Shown: positions 8,209-16,492 of the stretch, piece after piece | Layout of the letters: each line of letters begins with the position of its first letter | Numbering within the stretch: position 1 is the stretch's first letter | Source: Micromonospora sp. WMMD961 | GTDB lineage: Bacteria; Actinomycetota; Actinomycetes; Mycobacteriales; Micromonosporaceae | Length of the DNA stretch: 64,000 nucleotides | NCBI RefSeq assembly: GCF_029626145.1 | Contig: NZ_JARUBJ010000002.1 | Location: forward strand, 5,119,501-5,183,500 | Direction of reading: 5' to 3' | Position numbers and translations under genes: made by a program | The notes under the pieces: generated by a model | Told to the model about the DNA's origin: nothing | Seen by the model: only the letters and a program-made list of their open reading frames with translations | Databases searched by the model: none

Positions 8209-9113
8209 GAGTACTCGATCCGATCGCGCCGGCCGACCCGCAGCGACAGCACTGCCACAGTGAGGGTCAGGAAGAACATCACCACGCCGATCGCCGAGGC
8301 GTAGCCGAACTTGGTCTCGCTGCCGAAGGCGGTGTCGTACATCCGTACGCCGATCACGTCGGTGGAGAAGTTCGGGCCTCCGTTGGTCATCAGCTGCACG
8401 AGGATGAACCCGTCCAGGGCGAAGATCGCCAGGTAGACCCAGGCGACCTGGATGGTGTCCCAGAGCAGCGGCAGCGTGACCCGGCGCAGCGTGGTGAACC
8501 GGGACGCCCCGTCGAGCAGCACCGCCTCGTAGATCTCCTTCGGCACGGCCGACATGGCGGCACCGAACAGCACCACGTAGAAGCCAACGTTGCTCCAGAC
8601 CATCACCGCCAGCACGCACCAGAACGCGGTCGCCGGGTCGCCGAGCCAGGTCGGCGCGGGTAGCCCGACAGCGCGTACGACTACGCTGAGCAGACCCTGG
8701 TTGGGGTGGTACACCTCTTTCCAGAGCAGCGCGATGATCACCACGGAGAGCACCTGCGGGAAGAAGTACACGGTGCGGTAGAGCGCGCCGCCGCGTACCC
8801 CGGTCACGCCGGCGCGGCCCCTGCGCCCACCGAGGGCGAGCATGCTGGCGAAGAAGAGCCCGAGCACGATGGTCAGGACCGGCACCAGGCCCAGCAGGAT
8901 CGCGTTGTTCTTCAGCGCGTTCCACACGTACTCGTCGTGCCACAGCGTCTTGAAGTTCGCCAGACCGACCGGGTTGGCGTCGGCGGAGTAGCCGAGCCAG
9001 TCGGTGGTGGAGATCTGGAACGCCTGCAGGTACGGCGAGACGACGAAGAACACGTACAGCAGCACCGGCGGCACCAGGAACACGACGATCAGCGGCCACT
9101 TGCCATGTCTCAC
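8205..9113 (-). CDS. Carbohydrate ABC permease, NgcF-like (set 2)
   Basis: MalF-type permease, 302 aa, paralogous to the protein at 1864-2805 (shared RHG start, FFPQVLS, IYEAxLLDGASRF, TLPLL.DT, AWVYL, RRDRIEY end). GTG 9113 was chosen because GGAAGAGG lies 8 nt upstream and the N-terminus then aligns with the set 1 paralogue. The longer open frame to 9299 runs into the binding-protein gene. The C-terminal stop overlaps the next permease by 4 bp. With the binding protein at 9182-10597 it forms a complete importer lacking only an ATPase. Confidence 0.87.
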   Translation of the reverse strand: MRHGKWPLIVVFLVPPVLLYVFFVVSPYLQAFQISTTDWLGYSADANPVGLANFKTLWHDEYVWNALKNNAILLGLVPVLTIVLGLFFASMLALGGRRGRAGVTGVRGGALYRTVYFFPQVLSVVIIALLWKEVYHPNQGLLSVVVRAVGLPAPTWLGDPATAFWCVLAVMVWSNVGFYVVLFGAAMSAVPKEIYEAVLLDGASRFTTLRRVTLPLLWDTIQVAWVYLAIFALDGFILVQLMTNGGPNFSTDVIGVRMYDTAFGSETKFGYASAIGVVMFFLTLTVAVLSLRVGRRDRIEYS

Positions 9114-9181
9114 GAGGAGGACCTCTTCCGTTGGGGTACGGCCGGTGGGGTGGACCTCTCCCCCACCGGCCGGCCGGGCTG

Positions 9182-10597
9182 TCAGGCCGCTCGCTTGTAC
9201 TTCTTGATCGAGCTGTCCTGGGCGATCGAGTCGGCGCCCTTCTGGCACTGGTCGAGGAATTCCGCAGGGCTCGTCCGGCCGCTGAAGAACTCGCCGCACG
9301 CGGCGTCGACGAGGTTGCGCTCCAACTTGCGGTAGTAGTTGTTGTAGACCCAGTTGAAGCCGTTGGCACCGGACGCGTCGAGGGCCTTGACCACGCTGCT
9401 CAGCCCGTACGGCAACTCGACGCCCTCGGTGGAGCCGGCGACCACGGTGAGGCTGGCGACCTTCTTCGTGAAGTCCTGCGCGCCCTTCTTGGAGAGCATG
9501 GTCCGGAAGTACTCCAGGCCGCCGGCGAGGTTGCGCGCCTTGGCGGGCACCATGAACGGCTCACCGGCGGTGCCCCGGATCGCCTCGAACGGCAGCTTGT
9601 CACCGCTGCCCAGGCTCGGCGTCGGCGCGATGGTCATGTTGAACCCGGCCGGCGTGACGTCCTTCTGCTCGCTCTCCAACCAGGAGCCGCAGGAGATGAA
9701 GGCGGCCTTGCCCTGGCACCAGGCGGTCTGCGACTGCTTGTGATCCAGACCGGACGAGCCGTCCAGGATGTACCGGTCCCTGACGATCTGGTACCAGGCG
9801 TCGGCGGCGGTCCGCATCGAGTCGGACTTCCAGGCGTTCGGCTCCAGGTTGTCGATGGCGGTCGCCACCGACGGGCCGCCGAGCTTGATCGCGGTGGCGA
9901 TCACCGGCCAGCTCATGTAGCGCGGGTGCAGACCGGCGTACGTCCACGGGGCGATGCCGGCGGCCTTGATCTCCTTGCAGAGCGCGATGTGCTGGTCCCA
10001 GGTCTTCGCGTACTCCCAGGAGCGGTCGGTGAACAGCTTGCTGGAGTGCCAGATGCCGTAGGCGGTGTACGTGTAGTTGAGCACCAGGAACCTGCCGTCG
10101 TACGAGCCGACCTCGACCGCGCCGGGCAACAGGGTGTCCCGGACCGTCTTGCCGGGGACGTCGAGGCTCGGCGCGGCGAGCAGCTCACCGAGGTCGGCGA
10201 CCGCGTTCTGGCTGACCAGGCCGTTGAAGTCGATCTGGCCCGCCCCGGAGTTGTTGACCACGTCCGGCGGCGTGCCGTCGACGAAGCGCGGCTGGAGGGT
10301 CTTGCTGATCTCCTGCGTGACGGAGTGCTTGACCGTCGCCTTCGGGTACTTCTCGGTGTACATGGCCTCGTGGGCCTTGGCGTAGTCCTCACCGAACCCG
10401 CCGCCGAAGATGACCACCTCGAGTGGGGCGTCCTCCTTCACGCCGAGCGGGTTCTCGGCACTCTTGGTGCCCTGGTAGGTGGCGGCGTCGTTCTTGTCAC
10501 CGCCGCCGCCGGTGACGCAGCCGGCCAGCAGACCGGCGGCGGGGGTGGCCAGCACGCCGGCGGCAGCGGTACGCCGCAGGATGTCGCGCCTGTTCAT
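9182..10597 (-). CDS. Sugar-binding lipoprotein, NgcE-like (set 2)
   Basis: Solute-binding lipoprotein, 471 aa, paralogous to the set 1 protein. RR residues near the start (NRRDILRRTAAAG) suggest Tat-type export, and the lipobox LLAGC places the lipidated Cys at 27. Compared with set 1 it keeps the same length and the DxKQSQTAW motif but is diverged elsewhere, so the two systems may prefer different oligomers or monomers. It is first in its transcription unit. The 193-bp upstream region holds the palindrome at 10690-10713. Confidence 0.87.
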   Translation of the reverse strand: MNRRDILRRTAAAGVLATPAAGLLAGCVTGGGGDKNDAATYQGTKSAENPLGVKEDAPLEVVIFGGGFGEDYAKAHEAMYTEKYPKATVKHSVTQEISKTLQPRFVDGTPPDVVNNSGAGQIDFNGLVSQNAVADLGELLAAPSLDVPGKTVRDTLLPGAVEVGSYDGRFLVLNYTYTAYGIWHSSKLFTDRSWEYAKTWDQHIALCKEIKAAGIAPWTYAGLHPRYMSWPVIATAIKLGGPSVATAIDNLEPNAWKSDSMRTAADAWYQIVRDRYILDGSSGLDHKQSQTAWCQGKAAFISCGSWLESEQKDVTPAGFNMTIAPTPSLGSGDKLPFEAIRGTAGEPFMVPAKARNLAGGLEYFRTMLSKKGAQDFTKKVASLTVVAGSTEGVELPYGLSSVVKALDASGANGFNWVYNNYYRKLERNLVDAACGEFFSGRTSPAEFLDQCQKGADSIAQDSSIKKYKRAA

Positions 10598-10689
10598 CGG
10601 GTCTCCTCGGGTCGGGTCGGGCGGGCCGCCGATGTCAGGGGGTAGGCGACCGCCGCGCGAGGCTCGTTGATTCTCTTCAGTTCATGCTC

Positions 10690-10713
10690 TGTTGCTGAAG
10701 AATTTCTACGACA
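10690..10713. promoter_or_regulatory. 24-bp inverted repeat upstream of NgcE set 2
   Basis: The segment has dyad symmetry TGT.G..GAA-gaat-TTC..C.ACA. Its GAA-N4-TTC core resembles gaagttttc at 6061-6069 near the RpiR regulator. It lies 93 bp upstream of the binding-protein start in an otherwise GC-rich gap (10598-10790), so it is a candidate operator. Recognition by the RpiR protein at 5022-5975 is inferred. Confidence 0.45.
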
Positions 10714-10778
10714 GCCGGGCCCGGACTTCAAGTCCTGACGGTCGAACCGTTATCGCCACCAGCGCCCGTCGGGTCGCC

Positions 10779-10784
10779 TAGCCT
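10779..10784 (+). promoter_or_regulatory. -10 element of a leaderless promoter
   Basis: TAGCCT is followed by exactly six bases and then the ATG at 10791, which places the predicted transcription start on the start codon. No Shine-Dalgarno is present. Comparable arrangements occur at several other genes in this window. Confidence 0.55.
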
Positions 10785-10790
10785 GGGGCG

Positions 10791-12296
10791 ATGCGCCGTC
10801 TGCGCCAGCTAGCCGAGCGCACCCCGGCCGGGCGGGAGCGGTACGTCGACCTGCTCCGCGCGCTCGCCATCACGATGGTCATTATCGGACACTGGGTCGT
10901 CACGGTCATCGAGCGCGACCCCGACGGACGGGCCACCGGGCACTCCGCGCTCGGTGATCTGCGCTGGGCGTACCCGCTGACCTGGCTGGCGCAGGTGATG
11001 CCCGTCTTCTTCCTGGTCGGGGGCTATGCCAATGCGGCGTCGCTGACCCGGCTGCGGGCTCGCGGCGGCGACGCCGCCGCCTGGCTGCTCGACCGCAGCG
11101 CCCGACTGGTCCGGCCCACCAGCGTGCTGCTGCTGGTGCTCACCGCCGCAGCGGCGGTCGCCTGGCTGCGCGGCGCCGACCCGACCTCGATCCGCGAGGT
11201 GTTCTGGTTCGCCACCATCCCCCTGTGGTTCCTGGTCGCCTACCTGGCGGTGGTCGTGCTCACCCCGCCGATGTACGCGCTGCACCGTCGCTTCGGCCTG
11301 GCGATCCCACTGGTGCTGGTCGCCCTGGTCGGCCTCGGTGATCTCGGCCGGCTGACCGGGCCGGAGACGCTGAGCTACGGCAACTACCTCTTCGGCTGGC
11401 TGGCCGTCCACCAGCTCGGCTTCGCCTGGCACGACACCCGCACCGTGCCGCCGCCCACCGGTCCGACCACACCACCACCGGCGGCGACCAACGCCACCGG
11501 CCAGACCGCGCCACCGCGGGCGGCGACCGACGCCAGCGGGCCGTCGCCTCCCGACCGTGCGGGGGTACGCCGGCGGCGGCTGCCCATCTCCCGTCGGGCC
11601 GGCCTGGCCTTCCTGGGCGTCGGGCTGGGCGCGCTGGTGCTGCTCACCGTGCTCGGCCCATGGCCGGTGGCCATGCTCAAGGTGCCCGACGAACGACTCG
11701 ACAACGCCGCGCCGCCCAGCCTCGCGCTGCTGGCCGTGGCCGTCGGTCAGCTCGGCCTGATCCTGCTGCTCCGCGGCCCGGCGGAACGGCTGCTGCGCCG
11801 CACCGGCCCCTGGCAGGTGGTGATCGGGGTCAACCTGGTGGTGCTGACCGTCTTCCTCTGGCACCTGACCGCCGCGATCCTGCTGATCGGATTGCTCGAC
11901 GTGACCGGAACGCTGCCCACCCCGGCGGTCGACTCGGCCGGTTGGTGGGCGTGGCGGGTGCCGTGGCTGCTGCTGCTCACCGCCGTCCTGGCGGTACTGG
12001 TGGCCATCTTCGGGCCGGTCGAGGCCCGAAGTGGCCGACACCGCACCGCTCGTCGGGCAGGTCGGGGCACACCGACCCAGGCGGCGGCGACCGTCGCCGG
12101 CTACGCCGCCGTGGTGGCCGCGCTGCTGGTCAACAGCACGACACCGCAGCACGCCGCGGAGCCGCTCGGCACACCGGTCGGGGTGTTGCTGGCGTACGCG
12201 GCCGGAGCGGGTGCGCTGCGACTACTCAGGTCCGGGTGGGGAGTGGCCCGGGGTCGAGTAGCCGGTGGGCGGCCTGGCCGCTCTCCACTCCGGTGA
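10791..12296 (+). CDS. Acyltransferase-3 family membrane protein
   Basis: Integral membrane acyltransferase of the OafA/acyltransferase-3 type, 501 aa. The family RX10H motif is R23/H34 in LLRALAITMVIIGHWV. About ten hydrophobic segments follow. A Pro/Thr/Ala-rich hydrophilic insert of about 50 residues lies roughly at 220-265, between membrane segments. Members transfer acyl groups to cell-surface sugars, lipids or secondary metabolites, and the acceptor here is unknown. A second, shorter paralogue is at 47852-49084. The last 75 bp overlap the 3' end of the convergent membrane-protein gene. Transcription is probably leaderless (-10 at 10779). Confidence 0.85.
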   Translation: MRRLRQLAERTPAGRERYVDLLRALAITMVIIGHWVVTVIERDPDGRATGHSALGDLRWAYPLTWLAQVMPVFFLVGGYANAASLTRLRARGGDAAAWLLDRSARLVRPTSVLLLVLTAAAAVAWLRGADPTSIREVFWFATIPLWFLVAYLAVVVLTPPMYALHRRFGLAIPLVLVALVGLGDLGRLTGPETLSYGNYLFGWLAVHQLGFAWHDTRTVPPPTGPTTPPPAATNATGQTAPPRAATDASGPSPPDRAGVRRRRLPISRRAGLAFLGVGLGALVLLTVLGPWPVAMLKVPDERLDNAAPPSLALLAVAVGQLGLILLLRGPAERLLRRTGPWQVVIGVNLVVLTVFLWHLTAAILLIGLLDVTGTLPTPAVDSAGWWAWRVPWLLLLTAVLAVLVAIFGPVEARSGRHRTARRAGRGTPTQAAATVAGYAAVVAALLVNSTTPQHAAEPLGTPVGVLLAYAAGAGALRLLRSGWGVARGRVAGGRPGRSPLR

Positions 12297-13064
12297 GGGC
12301 CGGACGGTCGGGGCCGCCGCGGTGGGATCCGGCGTTGCCGGCCGGGGGCGCAACGGCAGGTGCAGCGCGGTGACGACCGCCGCGAAGGCCACCCAGCCGG
12401 CACCGAGCGCCGCCGCCGGGGAGACGTCCTGAAGGTAGTGGTAGGCGCTGAGGAAACCGACCAGCGCGAGGCTGTTGCGGGCGAAGTGCCGACTGAACTC
12501 GGACAACTGGCGGCGTGCCTCGACAGCGACCAGGACCCCCGAGTACGGGAAGGTCACCACCATGCCGCGCAACACGGCACCGAGCAGCGTGGTGAGGACC
12601 GCCCCCACGAAGATCACCACCAACTTGAGCAGCGCCGGCAGCCCGTTCTGGCGGTCGTCGGCGGCGGCCGGTGCGTCGGCGGGGGGAGTTCGCCTGCGGG
12701 CGCCACGGCGCAGCAGCAGCATCGCCGCCAGCCAGAGTACGAGCGTGCCGGCGAGGGCCGCCTCGAAGGGCATCTCGACGGCGAGTAGTCCCGCGCTGAG
12801 CGCCACGTAGACAGCGATCCCCGCGCCGTCGGCGAGCAGGATCGGCCAGCGCAGCCGCTGGTAGGTGACCGCCACGGTGACGAAGAAGAGGTTGAGCCCG
12901 AGTACGCCGAGCACCTGCGCGCCCTCCACCCGGTGGCCGCTGCTGACCAGGGCGAGCGTCATCGGCAGTGGAAGGCTGTAGACCAGCGCCCGGAGCCGGA
13001 CCGAACGGATCAGGCTGACCGCCCAGACCAGGGCCGTCACCAGCAGGACCCCACTCCACGTCAT
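12222..13064 (-). CDS. Hypothetical multispanning membrane protein
   Basis: 280 aa with about seven hydrophobic segments (for example LLVTALVWAVSLI at the start and LLKLVVIFVGAVLTTLLGAVL in the middle) and a Pro-rich hydrophilic tail of about 40 residues. I do not recognise the family. It lies 30 bp downstream of another minus-strand membrane protein gene and may be co-transcribed with it. Its C-terminal coding end overlaps the convergent acyltransferase by 75 bp, and the overlapping part is the low-complexity tail, so the true stop is secure but the tail may be dispensable. No function is proposed. Confidence 0.65.
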   Translation of the reverse strand: MTWSGVLLVTALVWAVSLIRSVRLRALVYSLPLPMTLALVSSGHRVEGAQVLGVLGLNLFFVTVAVTYQRLRWPILLADGAGIAVYVALSAGLLAVEMPFEAALAGTLVLWLAAMLLLRRGARRRTPPADAPAAADDRQNGLPALLKLVVIFVGAVLTTLLGAVLRGMVVTFPYSGVLVAVEARRQLSEFSRHFARNSLALVGFLSAYHYLQDVSPAAALGAGWVAFAAVVTALHLPLRPRPATPDPTAAAPTVRPSPEWRAARPPTGYSTPGHSPPGPE

Positions 13065-13094
13065 GACGCGCCGCCTCCGCCCCCGCCGAGGCCG

Positions 13095-13964
13095 TCAGTC
13101 CTGGAAGGTCGCGGCGTTCGCGCAGAGGTCGAACACGCGGGTGAGGCGGGCGACATCCGTCCGGTTGACCGAGAACTGGTTCTCGCCGATCTCACCGTGC
13201 GCGGTCATGTGAGCCTCCCAACAACTCGATCCGTCCCAGAGCGTCAGATTGACGTGCAGCTGAGGGCTGACCACGCCGAGGGGCAAGAGCCCCACCCGGG
13301 CGCCGGCCGCGCGCTGCTGCTCCACCAGGGCGGACAGCTCGTCGGTCAGGTTGGCGTAGACGAAGACCCGGGTGACCCGGACACCCCGTCGCAGGGCCTC
13401 CACGTTGGCCTCCCAGTAGCGCCGGCCGATCTCACTGCGCCACCAGCTCAGCTCCCCGCTCACCCGGGGCATCACGTTGGTCAGGCCGTCCAGCCGGTGC
13501 AGGCAGGTGCGGGTCGCGCCGGCCAGGTCCTCGTCCTCGTCGCCCCGCCGGATGATCCGACCGTACGCGAGTTGCTCGGCCTCCAGCCGGAACTGCTCGT
13601 ACCGCCGCTGTGCCTCCACCGCGACCCGGGTCCCCGCGTGCTGCTCGGTCGCGTCCCGAATGGCCCCGGCCAGCTCCGTCGTGGTGTGCGCGAGCCAGGG
13701 CGGACCGTCCAGCAGGGTCCGTAGGTGAAACCGGCGCTCCGCGCGGGCCAGCGAGTCGACCAACAGCGAGATGGTGATGCCCATCAGGCCGGCCAGCAGC
13801 GACTCCACGCCGGAGGCGGCGTTGCTGAGATCGAGCGCGATGCTGAGGGTGATCGACAGCGTGATGCCGACCAACGCCACCGGGTCGGTGTGCGCCACCA
13901 GTCGGAGAAAGCCGCCGGAAGAAGTGCTGCCCCGTTCGCGCGGACGGGCCACGTCACGGGCCAT
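13095..13964 (-). CDS. Hypothetical two-helix membrane protein with C-terminal cytosolic domain
   Basis: 289 aa from ATG 13964, chosen for the GGAGGG 5 nt upstream. GTG/ATG codons further out lack a ribosome site. Two hydrophobic stretches near residues 30-70 (PVALVGITLSITLSIALDL and ESLLAGLMGITISLLVD) anchor a soluble region. That region has Arg-rich helices and a C-terminal alpha/beta part (RRGVRVTRVFVYANLTDELS, then AGARVGLLPL). It vaguely recalls phospholipase-D-like folds but lacks an HKD motif. Family not recognised. It is divergent from the gene at 14047 across 82 bp. Confidence 0.6.
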   Translation of the reverse strand: MARDVARPRERGSTSSGGFLRLVAHTDPVALVGITLSITLSIALDLSNAASGVESLLAGLMGITISLLVDSLARAERRFHLRTLLDGPPWLAHTTTELAGAIRDATEQHAGTRVAVEAQRRYEQFRLEAEQLAYGRIIRRGDEDEDLAGATRTCLHRLDGLTNVMPRVSGELSWWRSEIGRRYWEANVEALRRGVRVTRVFVYANLTDELSALVEQQRAAGARVGLLPLGVVSPQLHVNLTLWDGSSCWEAHMTAHGEIGENQFSVNRTDVARLTRVFDLCANAATFQD

Positions 13965-14046
13965 CGAAGCCCTCCAATCAGCCGCTGCCGCCAGCGTAAA
14001 CACCGGTTACAACCGCCCGCACCGCCACACCGGTAGCATCCGGCTG

Positions 14047-15015
14047 GTGCAGAGAGCGGACGCGTTCCCGTCGACCGGCACGGTCGCCGAGCGGATCACG
14101 CAGGACGTCCGCGCCTGGATCTGCTCCACTCCGCTGCGCGGCCTGGTCCGCCACTTCGGCGGTGACTGGCCGGCCGGTGATCTCGACGCGGTGCTGCGAT
14201 TCCTGGACGACTTCTCCGCCGACCACTGGGATTTCCGGGGCGGTCGGGAACGGCCCGACGCTCGGGAACCGGACCTCGATCCGGCCACCGCAGCGCTCGT
14301 CCTCGACACGGCTGCCGCGCTCGGGCTGATCCACCCGGCACCTCCGGTCCGCCCGGCGTACGCCCACCTGGTGGTGCTCGGCGGCCTGGCGCACGCCTGC
14401 GTCCGCCGCGTCGGGTACGCCGCGCACCTGCTCCGCGCCGGCCTGGCGGTGAGCGGCGAGGTTGCCGTGTTGGGCAGCTTCCGGCCGCTGTCGGACTGGG
14501 AACGCCGGACCCTGGCCGACGCGGGCCTGCCGGCCGACGACACCGAGGTGGACGTGTTGGACACCGCCGTCCGGCGGATGTTCGGGGTGTCCACGCCGGC
14601 AGAGCAAGCCGGCGTCGACGCCGGCCACCCGCACCACTCGTGGTCGTCACGGACCTACCGACCGGCGGGCCTCCCACCGGTACGGGTGCTGGCCGCGCCG
14701 TCCAGCGAACCGGACCGGCGGCGGGCGCACACCGCCGACACGCAACGGTTCTGGGCCGGGCACGTCCGGCTCGCTCCCGGCGACGAGGTGCTGACCGTCA
14801 CCGCGCCGATCTACGTACCGTTCCAACACTGCGACGCGCTGCGCACCCTGGCCCTGCCCTACGGCTGCGACATCGACACGATCGGGGTGGACCCGGCGGT
14901 GGCAGACCTGGCGGTCTTACCCGAGCAGACGCTCACCCCGGGCCGTTACCTGCAGGAGATCCGCTCGGCGATCCGCTCGATGCGCGCCCTGCACGCCGGG
15001 CTGCGCCCCGGCTGA
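14047..15015 (+). CDS. Conserved hypothetical protein, possible YdcF/DUF218-like fold
   Basis: 322 aa from GTG 14047, a weakly supported start. The open frame continues upstream but only through sequence antisense to the divergent gene. The middle (LVVLGGLAHACVRRVGYAA, then VAVLGSFRPLSDWERRTL) and the C-terminal VLTVTAPIYVPFQHCDALRT resemble the glycine-rich strand-loop and the 'T.P.H..R' segments of DUF218/YdcF proteins. This is only pattern similarity. No signal peptide or membrane helix is seen. The function is unknown. It ends 36 bp before the convergent murD2 stop. Confidence 0.55.
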   Translation: MQRADAFPSTGTVAERITQDVRAWICSTPLRGLVRHFGGDWPAGDLDAVLRFLDDFSADHWDFRGGRERPDAREPDLDPATAALVLDTAAALGLIHPAPPVRPAYAHLVVLGGLAHACVRRVGYAAHLLRAGLAVSGEVAVLGSFRPLSDWERRTLADAGLPADDTEVDVLDTAVRRMFGVSTPAEQAGVDAGHPHHSWSSRTYRPAGLPPVRVLAAPSSEPDRRRAHTADTQRFWAGHVRLAPGDEVLTVTAPIYVPFQHCDALRTLALPYGCDIDTIGVDPAVADLAVLPEQTLTPGRYLQEIRSAIRSMRALHAGLRPG

Positions 15016-15051
15016 CGGCGGCGCCATCCGCGCCTGCGGCGACGCCGGGCA

Positions 15052-16410
15052 TCAGCCGGGCTGGCCGACGGCGGTGTCGGCGACGGCCTGGGCGAACACC
15101 TCGGAGCGGTGTTCGAAGTTGCGGAACCGGCCATAACTGGGCGCGGCCGGCGACAACAGCACCACCCCGCCGGCCGGGGTCACCTCCCGGGACAGCCGTA
15201 CCGCGTCCACCAGGTCGTCGACCATCTCGGTCCGCACCTTCGGCAGGCCGGCGAGCGCCTCGACGATGCGCGGGCCGCTGTCCGGGATGCCGATCACGGT
15301 CAGTTCCCGCTCGGCCAGGTGCGCGGCCAGCGGCGTGTAGTCCAGCCCGCGGTCGTTGCCCCCGACGATCACCGTCAACGGCCGCCCTTCGTACGCGTCG
15401 ATCGCGTGCATCGCCGCGTACGGGCTGGTGGCGAGGGTGTCGTCGACGAAGGTCAACCCGGACGGGTCGGTGATCTCGGTGAGCCGGTGGGCCAACCCCT
15501 GGAACTCGGCGACCGCGATGGCGAGGTGGTCCTTGTTGCCCACCACGTCGACGCCGAGCGCGTCGAGCACGGCGAGCGCGACGCACAGGTTGCCCTCGTT
15601 GTGCCGGCCCACCAGCGGCAGCACGGCACGCGGGAAGAGCGGCTGGTCACCGAGGTGGAACCACTGTGTGCCGTCGGGACCGGTGGCGACGTGGGTGGTG
15701 TCGGGGCGACCTGCCCGGACCGCCGGCAGCTCGCCCAACTCGGCGGCCAGCCTCGGGTCGGCACCGTTGACCACGATCGTCTGCGGGTCGTGGGCGAGCA
15801 GGTTGAGCTTGTCCCGGTAGTACTCCCGCTCCCCACCGTGCGCGTCCAGGTGTTCGGGGAAGAGCGCGGTGACCACCGCCACCCGGGGCGAGTCGGCGAG
15901 ATCGCTGCACTGGTAGCTGGACAGCTCCAGCACGTACAGCTCGGCCTCCGGCAGGTCCAGGGTCGGCACCCCGATGTTGCCGCCGAAGACGTTCGGCCGG
16001 CCCGTAGCGGTGAGCAGGTGGCTGATCAGGCTGGAGGTGGTGCTCTTGCCCTTGCTGCCGGTGACCCCGACGGTGCGCGCGGCGTGGTCGGCCATCCACA
16101 GCGCGGTGCCCTGGGTCACCATGACCCCGCGTCGACGCAGTTCGACAAGCCACGGGTGGGTCTGGGGCACGCCCGGGGAGCGGACCACCACGTCCGCGGC
16201 GGCCAGCCGTTCGAAGCCCGCCTCGCCGGTCACCAGCGGCGCGGCCTCGGCCAGCGGGCCTTCCCACGGCAGCGACAGGAAGTTGGCGCTGTCGTCGACG
16301 GCGACCAGATCGGCCGGGCCGTGCGCGGCGATCGCGGTCACAGCGGCCCGACCCTCCCGACCGGTGCCCCAGACGGCGACGGTACGTCCGCGCAGGTCAG
16401 ACAGGCGCAC
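15052..16410 (-). CDS. murD2: MurD2-type UDP-MurNAc-L-alanine:L-glutamate ligase
   Basis: Cytosolic Mur ligase, 452 aa. It has an N-terminal Rossmann-like domain (VAVWGTGREGRAAV), the ATP loop VGVTGSKGKSTTSSL, and a C-terminal domain from about residue 305. In canonical MurD the segments DSKATN and GGDGKSADF hold D-glutamate. Here they read DDTLATS and GGNDRGLDY. That change and the divergent neighbour murL fit MurD2, which adds L-Glu instead of D-Glu to UDP-MurNAc-L-Ala. GTG 16410 has AGGAG 6 nt upstream. A standard murD is expected elsewhere, in the division cluster. The main alternative is a plain MurD paralogue. Confidence 0.82.
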   Translation of the reverse strand: MRLSDLRGRTVAVWGTGREGRAAVTAIAAHGPADLVAVDDSANFLSLPWEGPLAEAAPLVTGEAGFERLAAADVVVRSPGVPQTHPWLVELRRRGVMVTQGTALWMADHAARTVGVTGSKGKSTTSSLISHLLTATGRPNVFGGNIGVPTLDLPEAELYVLELSSYQCSDLADSPRVAVVTALFPEHLDAHGGEREYYRDKLNLLAHDPQTIVVNGADPRLAAELGELPAVRAGRPDTTHVATGPDGTQWFHLGDQPLFPRAVLPLVGRHNEGNLCVALAVLDALGVDVVGNKDHLAIAVAEFQGLAHRLTEITDPSGLTFVDDTLATSPYAAMHAIDAYEGRPLTVIVGGNDRGLDYTPLAAHLAERELTVIGIPDSGPRIVEALAGLPKVRTEMVDDLVDAVRLSREVTPAGGVVLLSPAAPSYGRFRNFEHRSEVFAQAVADTAVGQPG

Positions 16411-16481
16411 TGGGCTCTCCTCGGGGGTCACGGCGGCGGCAGGGCGGGCCCGGTCCGGACACGGCCGGACGAACCAGGGCC

Positions 16482-16487
16482 TAGTAT
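16482..16487 (+). promoter_or_regulatory. -10 element ahead of murL
   Basis: TAGTAT lies 5 bp before GTG 16493, so murL may be read from a leaderless or nearly leaderless transcript. The divergent murD2 start is only 82 bp away, so both promoters share this gap. Confidence 0.5.
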
Positions 16488-16492
16488 GGCGT

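Noticed and set aside
7303..9369. Apparent 688-codon fused protein
   Set aside because: The frame runs through two real genes. The N-terminal 380 residues are antisense-like read-through, and only the part from 8208 down encodes a permease.
9131..10645. 504-codon plus-strand frame over the second binding protein
   Set aside because: Antisense to a lipoprotein gene with lipobox and family motifs. The product shows no ordered segments.
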